Shown: piece after piece, positions 45,799 to 58,676 of the stretch | Layout: each line of letters begins with the position of its first letter | How positions within the stretch are numbered: the stretch's first letter is position 1 | Assembly: GCA_030737875.1 (NCBI GenBank) | Contig: CM060910.1 | Span: forward strand, 65,666,501-65,730,500 | Direction: 5' to 3' | DNA from: Allium sativum | Taxonomy: Eukaryota; Streptophyta; Magnoliopsida; Asparagales; Amaryllidaceae | DNA: 64,000 nucleotides | Program-made: the position numbers and the translations under genes | The notes under the pieces: model-generated | Told to the model about the DNA's origin: nothing | Databases searched by the model: none | The model's input: the letters and a program-made list of their open reading frames with translations, nothing else

Positions 45799-48700
45799 TG
45801 TAACACCCCGAATTTTAGTTAATACTAAAATTCACTAATCATAGGATAAATAATCTCAGATGTGGGAATTGGGGGTAACGGGCTGCGTCGTTGCGTTCGT
45901 CTCGGAAAAATACGCGAAATAGAGTCCGAGTTTTCGAGAATCGGAGTCCGTATGGCCCGGTTATGGCCCAAAGAAGTTTGCATAAAATTTAAAACTTAAA
46001 AACAGATTTAGAAATTTAAAATTAGGATTTGAAATTAGAACCAGCGGGGCCAGGCGGGAAGATTCCCGCCCTGACCATGTCGACAGGGCTGTCGACAGGC
46101 CTGTCGACAGGGGTGTTGACTTGCCTGTCGACTTGCCTGTCGACACGGCGTGTCGAACCAGGGTGCTTGGGTGCACCAGATCTGGTTTTCTGGCTAGGGC
46201 TGGGCTTGGTTCTAGAGGTTTCCTAAATCTGACGGACCTAAATTAATTTAGGGTTAATCTAAGGGCCTAAAACACTACCTAATCCTATAAATAAGACCCT
46301 AACCCTACCCTAATTCATTCATAATTAAATCTTGTAACTAAACTATGGCAAAATGAAACTTGGTCATGGCCTCCACAAATCAATGAAGAGAGTTGCAAGC
46401 TAATCAACCCCTAATCATCTTCTTCTTATTTGGCAACTAGTTTTACTTCATGAGTTTGCTAATCTTAGTTTTGGTGAGCTCCTATGGTTTTAATAATCAA
46501 TTGTTAAATTGATTATGGTAGGATGAGATAAGACATGGCTATGTTTGTGGATAAATGTGTTTATGCAAGTTTGTATGATATGTGATTTGCAAATTTTATG
46601 TTAAATGCAAGTTTAAGGCCATGTTTTATGATGCAAAACACTATGTTAAACATTTATGCATATATAACATGTTATGCAAACTATATGTGAGAATATATGC
46701 AAGTTATATGTAACATGATATGCAAGTTATGCATGTGATTTTATGCATGCTAAGTAGTTGGTGTTATGCATGCTAAGTATTTGATGTTATGCATGCTAAG
46801 TATTTGATGTTATGCATGCTAAGTATTTGATTGTATGCATACTAAGTATTGGGTTTTATGCATGTTAGTGTTTGGGTTTATGCAAGTTAAGTGGTGGGTT
46901 TATGCATAATAAGTATTTGATTTTATGCATAATAAGTATTTGATTCTATGCATGATAAGTAAGTGGTTTTATGCATGCTAAGTGTTTGGTATTATGCATA
47001 AATCATGACATGCAAGTTTACCCTTTTAAATATGGTATATACATATGCAAGATGGCACCTTTATATGCTATGCATGTTTACCCTCCTTTAAGATGCAAGT
47101 CATATATGCAAGTTCGACATATTATGCAAGTTATGCTTACATGCAAGCTCAACATGTTATGTAAGTTATGTGCATGATGTTATGTAAGTTATGTGCATGT
47201 TGTTATGCAAGTTCATATGCAAGTTATGTGTATGAGGGTATGCAAGTTATGTGCATGGTGTTATGCAAGTTAAGTTTATGAGATTATGCAAGTTATGTGC
47301 ATGATGTTATGCAAGTTATGTATATGCTTAAATGCGAGCTTAATGTGATATGCAAGTATGTGAATGTTTATGCAAGTATATGAATGCCCATGCAAGTATG
47401 TGAATGCTTATGCAAGTTATGTGTAGGCTTAAATGCATGTCTAACATGTTATGCAAGTTATGAGAATGCTTATATGCAAGTTCAACATGTTATGCAAGAC
47501 ATGTGTATGATAATGTGCAAGTTTGGGTTAAATGTGGTTGGGTTAATATATGCTCATATATGCAAGTTGACATCCTCTTAACCCATGACAAAGTTGTATG
47601 CTAAACCCATGATAATTGTGATGGATCTTCCCCTTTATTATGTCAAGAAATGAGGACGATTTACGTGGGGAACGATGGGGTTGGTAAATATGTTAATAAA
47701 TGTAAGATTTGGGTATGATTAAGCATACCATAAAAATAAATTACCATAAGTGGGAATTTACCTATTGAGTTAGGTCTACCCCATGGGAATTTACCTATTG
47801 AGTTAGGTCTACCCATGTTATGGAAAACTTGATATTAATTAGGGATAATTAATATGGGGGTGATTAATTAGGTGTAATTAATCGACTAAGACACGAGGTT
47901 GGACTCATTTGTAGTGTAAAACTGCCCGGACCCGACCGGCTTAACCAGTTGCTACAAATGTCAGCCCAATGTGAGAGGTCTTAGCCATAAATTAAATACG
48001 TGATTAAGGTAAAGACACGAGGTTAGACTCTGTTATGACGTAAGACTGCCCGGACTCTACCGGCTTAACCAGGCGGTCATAACAGCCAGTCTAATGTGGG
48101 AGGTCTTTATGGGAGATCACGGTCTTAATTAATTAAGAAACACTTAACCATATTAGCATGTAGTGGGACATGAGGGGTTAAGTGGGTGCCTTGGGTGGCA
48201 TGTAGTAACTAGTGGGGGTGCCTTGGGTGGCATGAGGAAACTAGTGGGTTGCCTTGGGTGGCAATAGAAAATACGATTAGAATACTTAACCAAAGTGGAA
48301 CATGTAACTAAACATGATTAAAGGGTTAAGTAAGTGCCTTGGGTGGCATGGGGGAATCAAGTAAGTGCCTTGGGTGGCATGCGGAAATCTAGTGGGTGCC
48401 TTAAATGGCAATTGAAATATAATTAGATGACTTAACCAAACCTTAACGTGTAAGGGGGCATGATTATAAAAGGAGGTTAAGTGGGATGCACTAGATTAAT
48501 GACAAGCTTAAGTAGTAGCTTGTGGGGGCCCATTTCAACCAATATCCCAAACGTATCTTTGTGGGCTCGACCCATGTCGAGTGACGGGACACGCATATTG
48601 GGCTTGATTATAAGAGGCCAAAACGGGGTAGCGGTGGCAACGCAAGTCCAACGGGTTTCATATGCGTGTGTGGGCACGGGCTGGTAGATAAGCCGTTGTT

Positions 48701-49643
48701 GCATCGTGTAGATATAAAGCCGTGCACCGTTGATATTATCAGGTGGCCACTTTAGGGGAGTGATACACCCCACTGTGGAACCAGCGCGGGTATCTACGTT
48801 AGGGAGCCGATCGCTTGGGAGTAGTGGGTACACCTAGTAAAGATAGGGGCAGACGGCACCTATGTAGGGGTACACGAAACTACTGGGTAAGATAACTAGG
48901 TACACCTAGTGGAGGTAGGGGCAGACGGCACCTACGTGGTCAGCTAGAAGTACCAGAAGCTATTAGTTATATTTTCTAAGTCTTTAAGTGGGATCAACCT
49001 TTAAGTAGGAATTACTCTTGGTGGGTAAAACTGGTGTGGTGCAGTGTAGGAATTACCCTTGGGTGGGTAGGTCTGGGGTGGTGTAAGCTAGTAATTATCC
49101 TTGGGTGGATAAATACGTCGTTTCGGTTATCGTAGTACATCCTGTGTTTTGTGGGCTACTTATTGTAGTCATTATCCCCAGAGGTACCGTATCTTGTTTA
49201 TATCATACCCTAATTACTTTAATGGTTGTATTGTTAGGGTTATAGGACTCACTCAGACTTATGTCTGACCCCGTTGTTGTTTATCTTTTTCCCCACCCTC
49301 AGGTTATCAGAGTGGACTTAGCACTAGTGGGCTTGGACCAGACCGCTATATCTATCTTTTGGGCTTGGACGGTAGAAGTAAAGCTCGGTTTATCTTTTGG
49401 CTATTGTCTATGTAATGGGATTATGTACTTCTATTTTATCAGGATGGATATTATGTACTTGACTCTTGTTATGGTTTTGTGATGTAACCAAACATGTTTT
49501 GTTAAAGAAATGATGTTTTAAACTTTCAAGTATTACTTATATCTGTCCTGTTGTAATTTTTCTGTTCTATACTCACTAAAAATACTCCACCAAAACTAAG
49601 GCATTCCCTTTGTGAGTGACCTTAGCGGGTGTGGGGTGTTACA
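45799..49643 (+). repeat. 3' LTR of the family 3 element
   Basis: A 3,845-bp LTR, nearly identical to 38256-42088. Noted differences include a gained 12-bp GTCGAC unit, A to G in stem 1 (giving a wobble pair) and a few other single bases. Confidence 0.96.
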
Positions 49644-49648
49644 GAGAC

Positions 49649-49747
49649 GAACGCAATGGCATAGTTCATTTCTCTTAATTCTGAATATTTATTTAATTAT
49701 TCTTTAATTTATCATCTTTAGTGTTGTTAAAATTATGGGGTGTTACA
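49649..49747 (-). mobile_element. 5' LTR of element 3b, right part
   Basis: It continues the LTR broken at 38255: ACGCAATGGC... parallels the start of the family 2 LTR in sense (about 20120-20220), and it ends GGGGTGTTACA. The TSD of 3b cannot be checked because its other end is deleted. Confidence 0.88.
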
Positions 49748-52076
49748 CATATTTAAGTGATTCAAGATCTATATCTAATTATGCCTTCAATTTGTTTTGG
49801 CTAATCCCCAAAACACAGACTTTTAAGTGGACATCTTGTGTCAATTATATCATATATAATTCTTGGATAGCATGACGAACAAATTTTGTTCATTTAAATA
49901 TAAAATATTTCATGCTCTTTGTCTCTAAGCCCATAATCTTATTATGTCAGCCTAATTTAGTCAAATTCAATTATACAGTTTAAGCATAACTTTTACTCTA
50001 TCGCATATAACCAAAATAAATAGTGTACCAATGCTTTGTCATTACCTATATCTATTCATTATGGCATTGATTAGTGTATTTATTGGAAGACGTCACCATG
50101 ACTTAATATAAATAATTAGTTTAAAAGGGATTTTAAAATGTGAAGTGGTGAATCATATTAGTGATATTTATACATCATAAAATAACTTTTTTTACATTGA
50201 TAATATAAATTGCATATTAATGCAATAAAATTATATTTGTATAACACACATTTTATATATAAATTCAACGTTTATAGAAGAAATGTGCCTATAGTAGTTT
50301 TAGGACCTTTTCAAAATGTTTGTTATCATTACAGTTGTGAATTTATTTGCCAAAACATGGCCCAACTTTTAGCCCATTGAGAGAACCTCGGTTTTAATCT
50401 ATTATTTCATTAAACCTCTGAACATTTTTATTAAAATAGTATATATGCAGTCATAACATTGTAGGCATATCCTTATATATGAACATGCAACAGAACTTGT
50501 TTCAATACATGTTAGCTCATTCATATATACAACATTTCACATATCTTCAACATAGAGATGTTATCTTTTCTACTGGCATAAAGCCAAACATATAAACAGC
50601 ATTTTCATTACCACAATAGACAGTTAAAAGGGACAAAATAATACTAGTGCCTGCTACTCATATTCATTATAACACATTCAGATAATAATCAGAGCATATA
50701 ATACACATATACTACATAGCATAAATTCCGATACCGAATCCATCACTTATTGATATATAGGCACAATATGATACATCATGTACACATACTCTGGTCTATT
50801 GCAGGTTTATGTAATATTGGAGCTTATATATATGGGCATAGATATAAAACCGAAAATTATATGTTTAAAAACTGGTAAATTATGATCAGGCATATTATAT
50901 TAGCAGATCATATTAGAAAATCATCAGTTTTTTGTTGGATGCAAACATTAAAAGAAAGTAAATACACATATCTGCTAGCATCTAAGCATAGGTAACAGCA
51001 AAACTTAGACACAAGAAAATGGGATATGTTACTTTTGCTCCTGGGCAGCATCATTTCTAAATGGACTTTCATGCCATTATGTATATCATAGATTCAACAT
51101 AACATATGTATTCATTTACATATCATAATGTGAAGTAATATACACATTACTGTAGGCTGAAAGTAATTACACATAGATTGAGTTCCAAACATCAAACTAT
51201 ATGAATTCATTGCCTAGAATTTAAGATATATATGTATTGACACAAGCCATACTTGCCGAAATACATACACATATATTACTTGCAACATCATATCATTTCA
51301 AGTATTAACACCAAATAGAGGATATTTAAATGATCAATATATTAAAAATAACCCTCAGCTGGTATTTTAACCAAGTACACAGCAAATTCATACTTATGGG
51401 ATGTTCTCATTAACATACTAGAAGTAGATATTTATCAAGTTCATAAGCATTAATCAACATCTTACCCAAATCTGTTTCAGTGAATTAAAAAAGGGTTTTG
51501 ACCCAAGACATAATCATAATAGAGCCATTTCTAATCCTTTTCAATCAAATGTCTTTGGTGTAGAGTTCATGTAACAGGAAGATCCAAACACATTCTAAAT
51601 CACACACAGGGAACATATTAAATGTAAGCTCTGTTTAACATTATAGGATTTATCTTGATTTCATATCATATATAAAATAGTTTTTCCAGTGAAATGATTT
51701 CACATCTATAACATATATATTAAATGCCTTTTGAATCATGTTCAAGTGTTTATAACACTGACGATCATACACTTATAAATCGAATCACAGATTCAATTAC
51801 ATAAATTTCTATCGCAAGCCAAAGCTATGATAACATTGTAGGGTATTTTCATAAATCTAACATTGGTTTTTCATGAATTTTAACCCAATAACCATAGGAT
51901 CCACACAAATTAAACAATTTATTAAAAAGGCATACCAATTTAAAATCCTTGTGTTAACGTTATTTTTCATCAACACCGTAATTAGAGTTAAGGATGTAGA
52001 CCTAGGGGAATCAAGGGATTATTTAGTTCCTACAAGCTTGAGTTAGTTCATTGTTTCGTAGATATCAAGGTCTTAA
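49748..52076. other. AT-rich non-coding DNA
   Basis: I see no gene, LTR end or repeat array in this stretch. It is the right flank of element 3b and the left flank of the terminal LTR. Confidence 0.6.
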
Positions 52077-52377
52077 TGTAACGACTCGGTAGGAATTCGA
52101 CGCCCGAATTCCAAAAGTAATACATAAACCTGTATTACTTATCAGAACTCAAGTATCAAAAACACCAGATAGTTAATAGAAAGAAATTAGTAGGAGGGAT
52201 AAGGAAGAAATAAATATTAAAATAGAAGAAGAAGAACCAACTAACTAATGCAACAAAATCAGAGTCTCACATCACAGCGGGATAAAATATAATATAGATA
52301 TAAATCTTTATTGAGAGCTTGAAATAATACTTACAGTCATCAGAGCAGATCAACACAACTGGAGAGTTATAACAATC
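52077..52377 (-). mobile_element. LTR of a further family, left part (split by family 4)
   Basis: It starts TGTAACGACTCGG, the terminus type of lineage A LTRs. It is interrupted after CAATC (52373-52377) and resumes at 62980. The orientation is inferred from related LTRs. Confidence 0.65.
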
Positions 52378-55300
52378 TGTAACAACCCAGCTTTTTGTCC
52401 GGTTTTCGCCAGTAATTAAACCAACTTAAACCGTTCATAAAGACGGATTGCAAGGGGCACTTACACATTTGCACAAAATAAAATGAACTTTTCCACTATC
52501 ATTAAAATAATATTACATCAGAGTTACAAGAGGTACATCAGAGTACATCGGTTACACAGCGGAAAAGATACTAAACTCAATGGAAGAATGCGAATGCTCC
52601 AAGACATAATAGCTCCAGCTAAAACCAGAATCCTGCTCCAACTAACTCCAAGGCTAAATCTACGAACCAGACTACTAGGCTGCCCATGTAAAAATTATGG
52701 GCACCCAGAGTTTAGGTGTGGGAACAATAAACTCTAGGTCAGTCATGGGACTGGTGTGAGAACTCAAAACATTTGTTTTTAGGGTTTATTATAAAGTTAG
52801 TAATTCCATGGACCATGCAGCTAATGTGGAACGGGTTTACTCCATGTGAATATCAGTGCATAGAAATTCGCAATGACTTTTTGAAAAATGAAACTAACAT
52901 AAGGTCTCGCGGCACATACACAATGCAAATGCACACATGGGCGAGGTTTCTCCTTATGCAGTCAAAAATGCTTAATACGTGAAAATCCTCTTTCAATGCT
53001 ATAATATAGTGAGAAAACAATTTCGAAAGTAAATGTATCAATCCTAGCCAGCATAGGTACCATACACTATACTGATGTATGGTATACAATCAAAATCGTA
53101 CGGGCTCGTAGCGATATTGGTTTTCCAACAATGACCAGGAAAAGGAACTTCCTTCCAAACTGAATTTTGAACACCTGAAGAGGGATGTCCAAGGATCAAC
53201 AGTGATGCTCCTCATGCCAACACAAGGTCGGGTTACACCTTAACTGGGCAACTTAGAGTACACCTGAGTATGTCATCCCCCGGTCTTTACCGACCTTTCC
53301 GAGCGCGCACCAACAACAACCACAAAAGTGGATGCTTTTACCACATAGGTTAATACCTGGGCTCTATACCATAGTACATCTTTTATCTAGAAGGAGACAA
53401 GACCACATAACCTTGTTGCATTTCTTCCCGTTTTGGCCATTTACCGAGGTGTGAGGTTTACCGAGGTCACGATATACATAAAGCTACACTTAAATAAGCC
53501 TTTCTTTGATCATCCAAAGCTCGCCACATAACTTAAGTATGCCACATTGTCCATTCACAACGCATCACTGATTTCTATCAATATATAACCTTTAAGCTCA
53601 TACGTCTTAGAGAAGGGTGTCAAGCAAGAGAATAAATTCTCTGCTACCAAACAGATATATATTTAACAGAGATCAGTGCTACGCAGTCAATTACAATGTC
53701 AGACACACAATCCATAAATGTCCTTCTGGGTCTAAATGAAACAATAACCCGAAATTCCTTCACATACGTTTGGGCTTCTTGCCACTTAGCTGATATAAAA
53801 TCCATCTGCAAATGGGAGCTACCCATTTGAGACATTCAGCAAATCGTCCTTACGATATGAAGGATCTCGGTCTTCAGTACTGTCTTCAATGTCTTTAATT
53901 GATCCACAATGTTGTATTATTACTAGGAATGGTTTTCGGACATACATCCGATCCCGCTCTTCCCAAATAATAAGCGTAATTTTTAAAATACAATTACGGA
54001 ACACAGAGGCTTTCAACCAAATCTCCTTCCATCTTAGATTTTGTTAAATTAAATTTCTTTAAACCCATTCTCAAATTATCTTTAACAAAATCCATATTTA
54101 TCCCTTCTTCATTAAAACACATCCCTTAAATCAAAGATAATCTATCCCCAAAGCCTTAATTAATTTTCTGTTTGATAACTCGTTATCAAAACCTAGTTTC
54201 TTTTGAAAATCCTTTAATCCATATTTCAACCATAGTTTCCAATTAAATCAATTTTCCAACATTGAATTCTTTAATCTTAACTAAAAGATTATACTCGGTT
54301 CCCAATTTTCTTATTTTTAATTTTCTCAAATCAAAGATTTGATTAAATCCCAATTTATGAAATAAATTTTCACAACTCAATCTCATTGGGTTTCAAGAAT
54401 GATACTGTTGAACATATGATTCACAACAAAACCCAAAACAATCGATATTGAACATAAGTTACACAGAGATTGTATCTGCTTATATTCGATATCAATTCTC
54501 ATAATCAACGAATATTATAAGTGGAATAGCGATATAATAATATCTTCCAAATTCCTCAAATAATATACGTTTACACCAAAGAATTTCATATCAAATATCC
54601 GAAGATTATTTCTATCCAACTTATCCCAATCAAATTGGGAAACCCATATCTTAATTAAAAGATTTATCCAACTCTTTGACATTAGGTCTGGATAAAAATA
54701 CCGTCAACTTATCCTCAATGTTAGTCTCCAAATCCTACTCACACTATAAGCAGAATAACAGTGAACTACCTTTTAAATTCTATATAAAATATTTCTAATA
54801 CTTTTAAACCTTTGAAAACATTCCACAAACCATTACTTATAGTTTGGAAAATAGTTTACGGTTTAAAACTTCAAAATAGATTGTTTTCGAAGGAAGCATT
54901 AGAATAGCATTTCAAAAGTATTACAAAAGCATTACAGAACAGTTATCTTAACTATTTTGATCAAAATATCGTTTATCTTAGCCAAACTTTACAATTCAAA
55001 ACACCTTTTCATAGTTTGTAATGATTTTACAAATTTTCCATATTTTTAAAACATATAAAAATAGCTGTTTATAGTTATGGTCAACAATTGTTCTTTTATT
55101 GACCTTTTCCAAAACGGTTTCAAACATAACTTGAAAATTATAACTAGAATTCAAAATTTGCTTTCACTCATTTGAAAGTTCGTGTTTATGGAAATCAAAT
55201 GTTTTTCATTTTATGGAAATCCGATTTGGATTGCAAAAGCGTTTAAAGTTTGCATCTAAAATATGTAAATTGTCATTACGCGACAAGCTCTATTTTGACC

Positions 55301-56676
55301 ATAATAACCATTATTCTACGATACTTCAAAATATCTTATAAAACCATTATATCCTTATATAACCCTTTAAAATCATTCAAATTTACTTTCCAAATTGTTT
55401 TGGATCTAAAATTCAACTTTTATATTATTATTTTTACTTAATAAATCAAATTCCAATTCATTTCTAAATTCAAATAACTTCAAATTAACCATCCCATTCG
55501 TTGGATCATTTAGGGATAGCCAGGGAGAGCAGAAAACTTTATTTGCAAACCCAAGCCTAGACACTATCCACTCTGTCATCCTAGAATGTTCTGGTATTTA
55601 TTTATTCATTTAAAGGACTTTATCAATATATATGAATTCATACATATGGTCTTCTCAAATTATTAATCTTCAAATTCAATAATGATATTGCTTCTAATTA
55701 CGAAGGAGATTTGTCGATCACCAATGTGATACCATAATTGTTGTGTCATAGTGTGTGCAAAACAACATCACCAACCATTTAAACATCCATAGAACCATCA
55801 TCAACATAATTAAATAAATCATAACTGTGCACAAGCGTTAATGTTTGTGGTCTAAACTATGCATCCATCATCCATCACAATAAACATCAATCTTCATTAA
55901 CCACTAATAATTCATCACTATATTTAAATCTATCTAACTACTAATTAAATATATAAACCTTGGTTAAAGAGTTCTCACCTAATAGCTTTCCAAATCTTCA
56001 CGGTAGGCGAGCTTAGTTGAGCGAACCTTCGGATAGTATTTCAGCACACCGTCTACTTCGCCAAAATATATATTATATTATGTATACTAATCTTTCTCTC
56101 TCTGTATATTATTAGAGGTGGAGGAGGAGGATGACGAACTTTAGCAAGGTGGTGGTGGAAAAGAAGAAGACTTATGCCATGGAAACCATGGCCATAAGCT
56201 TTAAGAAGAAGATGAAAAGAAGAAAATGGAGTGGAATGGTTAAAAAAATGGAGGAAACGCCTCCTTATATAGGGATGGAGGGTTAAGGAGGTAATGACAC
56301 ATAAGGGGGCAAGTGTAAAACATGCATGAAAGGAGGCATGCAAAAATGCAAGTGCCCTTACACTTGTCTTAAGGAGGGAAAGTGATCTTTTCGTTGCATT
56401 TCCATTTAAATTCTATGAAAACTAAGGACAACACTTAGTTCTAATGCTACTAATTCATGTTATGGTTTGACAAATCCAATCAAACGACAAATAGTATCAA
56501 TAAATCCAAACTTATTAATAATCACTCATTTATAATTCAAGTAAAATCTATCATATAACTTATCAAAATTATTAAATATTCTAAACCATATATATGTATG
56601 TCAAATTCAAATTTAAATTCGAATTAAGTAATAAAAATCCCAATTTTAAATTGGTTAAAAATTCTAGATCGTTACA
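52378..56676 (-). repeat. 3' LTR of family 4
   Basis: A 4,299-bp LTR, starts TGTAACAACCCAGC and ends CTAGATCGTTACA. The TATA box is at 56261-56271 on the minus strand. The 52800-53780 part parallels 3180-4170 of the family 1 LTR (words GGTATACAATCAAAA, TCTGGGTC...AACGAAAC, TTTGATCATC), placing both in one lineage. Confidence 0.92.
56261..56271 (-). promoter_or_regulatory. TATA box, family 4 3' LTR
   Basis: The minus strand reads CCCTATATAAGGAGGCG, about 405 bp into the LTR. The 5' LTR has CCTATATAAGGAGGCC at 62574-62586. Confidence 0.65.
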
Positions 56677-56723
56677 TTCACCCCCTCCCCCCCCCCCCCC
56701 TTAAAAATTTTCGTCCTCGAAAA
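56677..56723 (-). promoter_or_regulatory. Polypurine tract with G14 run and adjacent hairpin, family 4
   Basis: On the minus strand a run of 14 G (56687-56700), then AGGGGGTGAA, borders the 3' LTR. Upstream in sense is TTTTCG-AGGA-CGAAAA (56708-56723), a 6-bp stem with a four-base loop matching the hairpins of families 2 and 3. Confidence 0.75.
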
Positions 56724-58662
56724 GGAAAGGGAATCGCAATTACTCATTTTACATCTTGTAGATTTTCAGATACAAGATTAAAATTCTTTATACCAAAGCT
56801 CCCCGTTCTCATAATAGATATACCGGGTAGAATATTCTAACACACATATTTATGGATAACCATATTTTCATGTCCTCCAACGATATCTTCCAATCACACA
56901 TTATATTCGATTCATCGTTTGTTGGGCCAATTACTTATACTCAACCATTTACCTCTTTCAAGAAAATTCAAAGTTATAAATTTATTCTCTTAGATCTTAT
57001 CTTGCAAATACAATGGTTATGAAACTTATTCCTTTTCAGTTTCCAAAATTTACTATTATTCGTTACACGAAAAACTTGATCATCTCCGAACTCAGCTTTT
57101 CTAAATGTTTCAGTTTAGGTAATTTCTTCTTACTATTCCCGCTTGCCAAATATCCTTTAATAAAATTGTGAAACTTAATTCACAAGGTACTCATGCTTAC
57201 TTAAACAGTTCCTTTTTGTAACCACAATATACTTTAGAACTTATCATCTGTCCAAAATTGTCGATAATTTGATATTTTAATTCCTTACAAATAGTTTTTG
57301 CTATTCTCATTAATTATTCCAATTCAAGGTTACAAAACTTATTTGCTTCAAACTTTAGAGAAACCATTTAGATATATTTTTATTAACATTTTTAACCACC
57401 GTAGTCCTTAACCAAAATATCGTCAAATATCTTATAGTCATATTGTGAAACTGGATTCTCAAGATATTTGTATTTTAAATATAATTAGTTGGGAAGGACT
57501 AATTATAAAATATCCTAATTAATTAATTCCAACTTAGCCTTTAAATCGTTTCCCAAACTACTTTTTCTATATTTGGATTGCTTATGTAAATTAAAACTTT
57601 GCGTAAACATTTTTTAATCAACTGAGAAATTCCAATCACAAGATGTATGTGCTCAAGTTTTTAATTTCCAAATATTTTCAAAGATCTTTTTCCTTAGATT
57701 CAAAATATGTTCTTACAAAATCAATTCTAAAGTAACTGCCAATTCTTACTCAAAATTTTGATTTGAGTTTTCAAGTTATACATCTTTACAAAACATTTTT
57801 TATATATCAAAAATGCACTTTCTCAAAACTCTTTACTAGCTTATCCTTTACTAACAAGATTACCTAGTACAATTCTCATAACCCAATCAAATTTTCACTT
57901 TTCTATTTAAATTCACATCAATTTACCAAACAATTTCAAACACTTATCAAAATGGGCTTAAGTATATATTGATGTCTAAATCGGAATCATATAGTCATCC
58001 CACTTTCGAAACTCGATAATACATACTGATGATGCTGCAGTCATCAACAGAATCATCTTCAAGAATCTAGAGTGTGATTCTATATCTGTCTAGTATACTT
58101 AAGACTTTGTATATACGTTAGCAAGGCGTATATTCAATATCTTCCTATACTCGACAGTCCAACCTCAACATCGAATACAATACTCAAATTCTAATTTTTA
58201 ATTTCTAACCATATTTGATTAGTTACCTTAACAAATTTATGGTTAGTTACCTTAACAAATTTGACCCAAGTTTATTGATATTTCGAAGTGTTACCTAATA
58301 ATGACATTAAATCCAAATTGCATTTGTACTCGGATCATTTTTCTGATCAGTGGAAGGGGCTTAATTACCATGCCATAAGAATTATTTTATGTGTAATTAT
58401 AATCACAAAATGCAAACTTAACCTTTACCGTTTGATTAAGTATCCAGGTTATAATTAACCATATATTTTCAAAATATGTTTCTTTCTTAAAATATAACTT
58501 TTCGTAACTCACTTCATATTTTCAAATACGCTCTCTCAAATATAATACTCCAAAATCTCATTCTAGTGCATTAATAACCCTATCTATAATGATATATATA
58601 ACTCTGATGAGTCTTTCCTTTTGTTCAAATGTGTCATACCCCATTGCTTTGTATAAACCGAA
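56724..58662 (-). other. Non-coding interior of family 4
   Basis: About 1.9 kb of AT-rich DNA. I find no zinc knuckle, DSGAS, DD of RT, H-H-C-C or chromodomain motif on either strand. Confidence 0.65.
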
Positions 58663-58674
58663 GCTCTGATACCA
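58663..58674 (-). promoter_or_regulatory. Primer-binding site, family 4
   Basis: The minus strand reads TGGTATCAGAGC, two bases from the 5' LTR; perfect initiator tRNA-Met match. Confidence 0.94.
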
Positions 58675-58676
58675 AA

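Larger units (their letters stand above)
38256..49643 (+). mobile_element. Young, complete family 3 LTR retrotransposon with dead genes
   Basis: An 11.4-kb element flanked by GAGAC (38251-38255 and 49644-49648) inside the 3b LTR. The LTRs 38256-42088 and 45799-49643 differ, by eye, by fewer than a dozen substitutions and one 12-bp unit. The primer site is 42091-42102 and the purine tract 45786-45798. The 3.7-kb interior carries gag, PR, RT, INT and chromodomain remnants full of stops, frameshifts and deletions, so it must have moved using proteins from another element. Confidence 0.96.
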
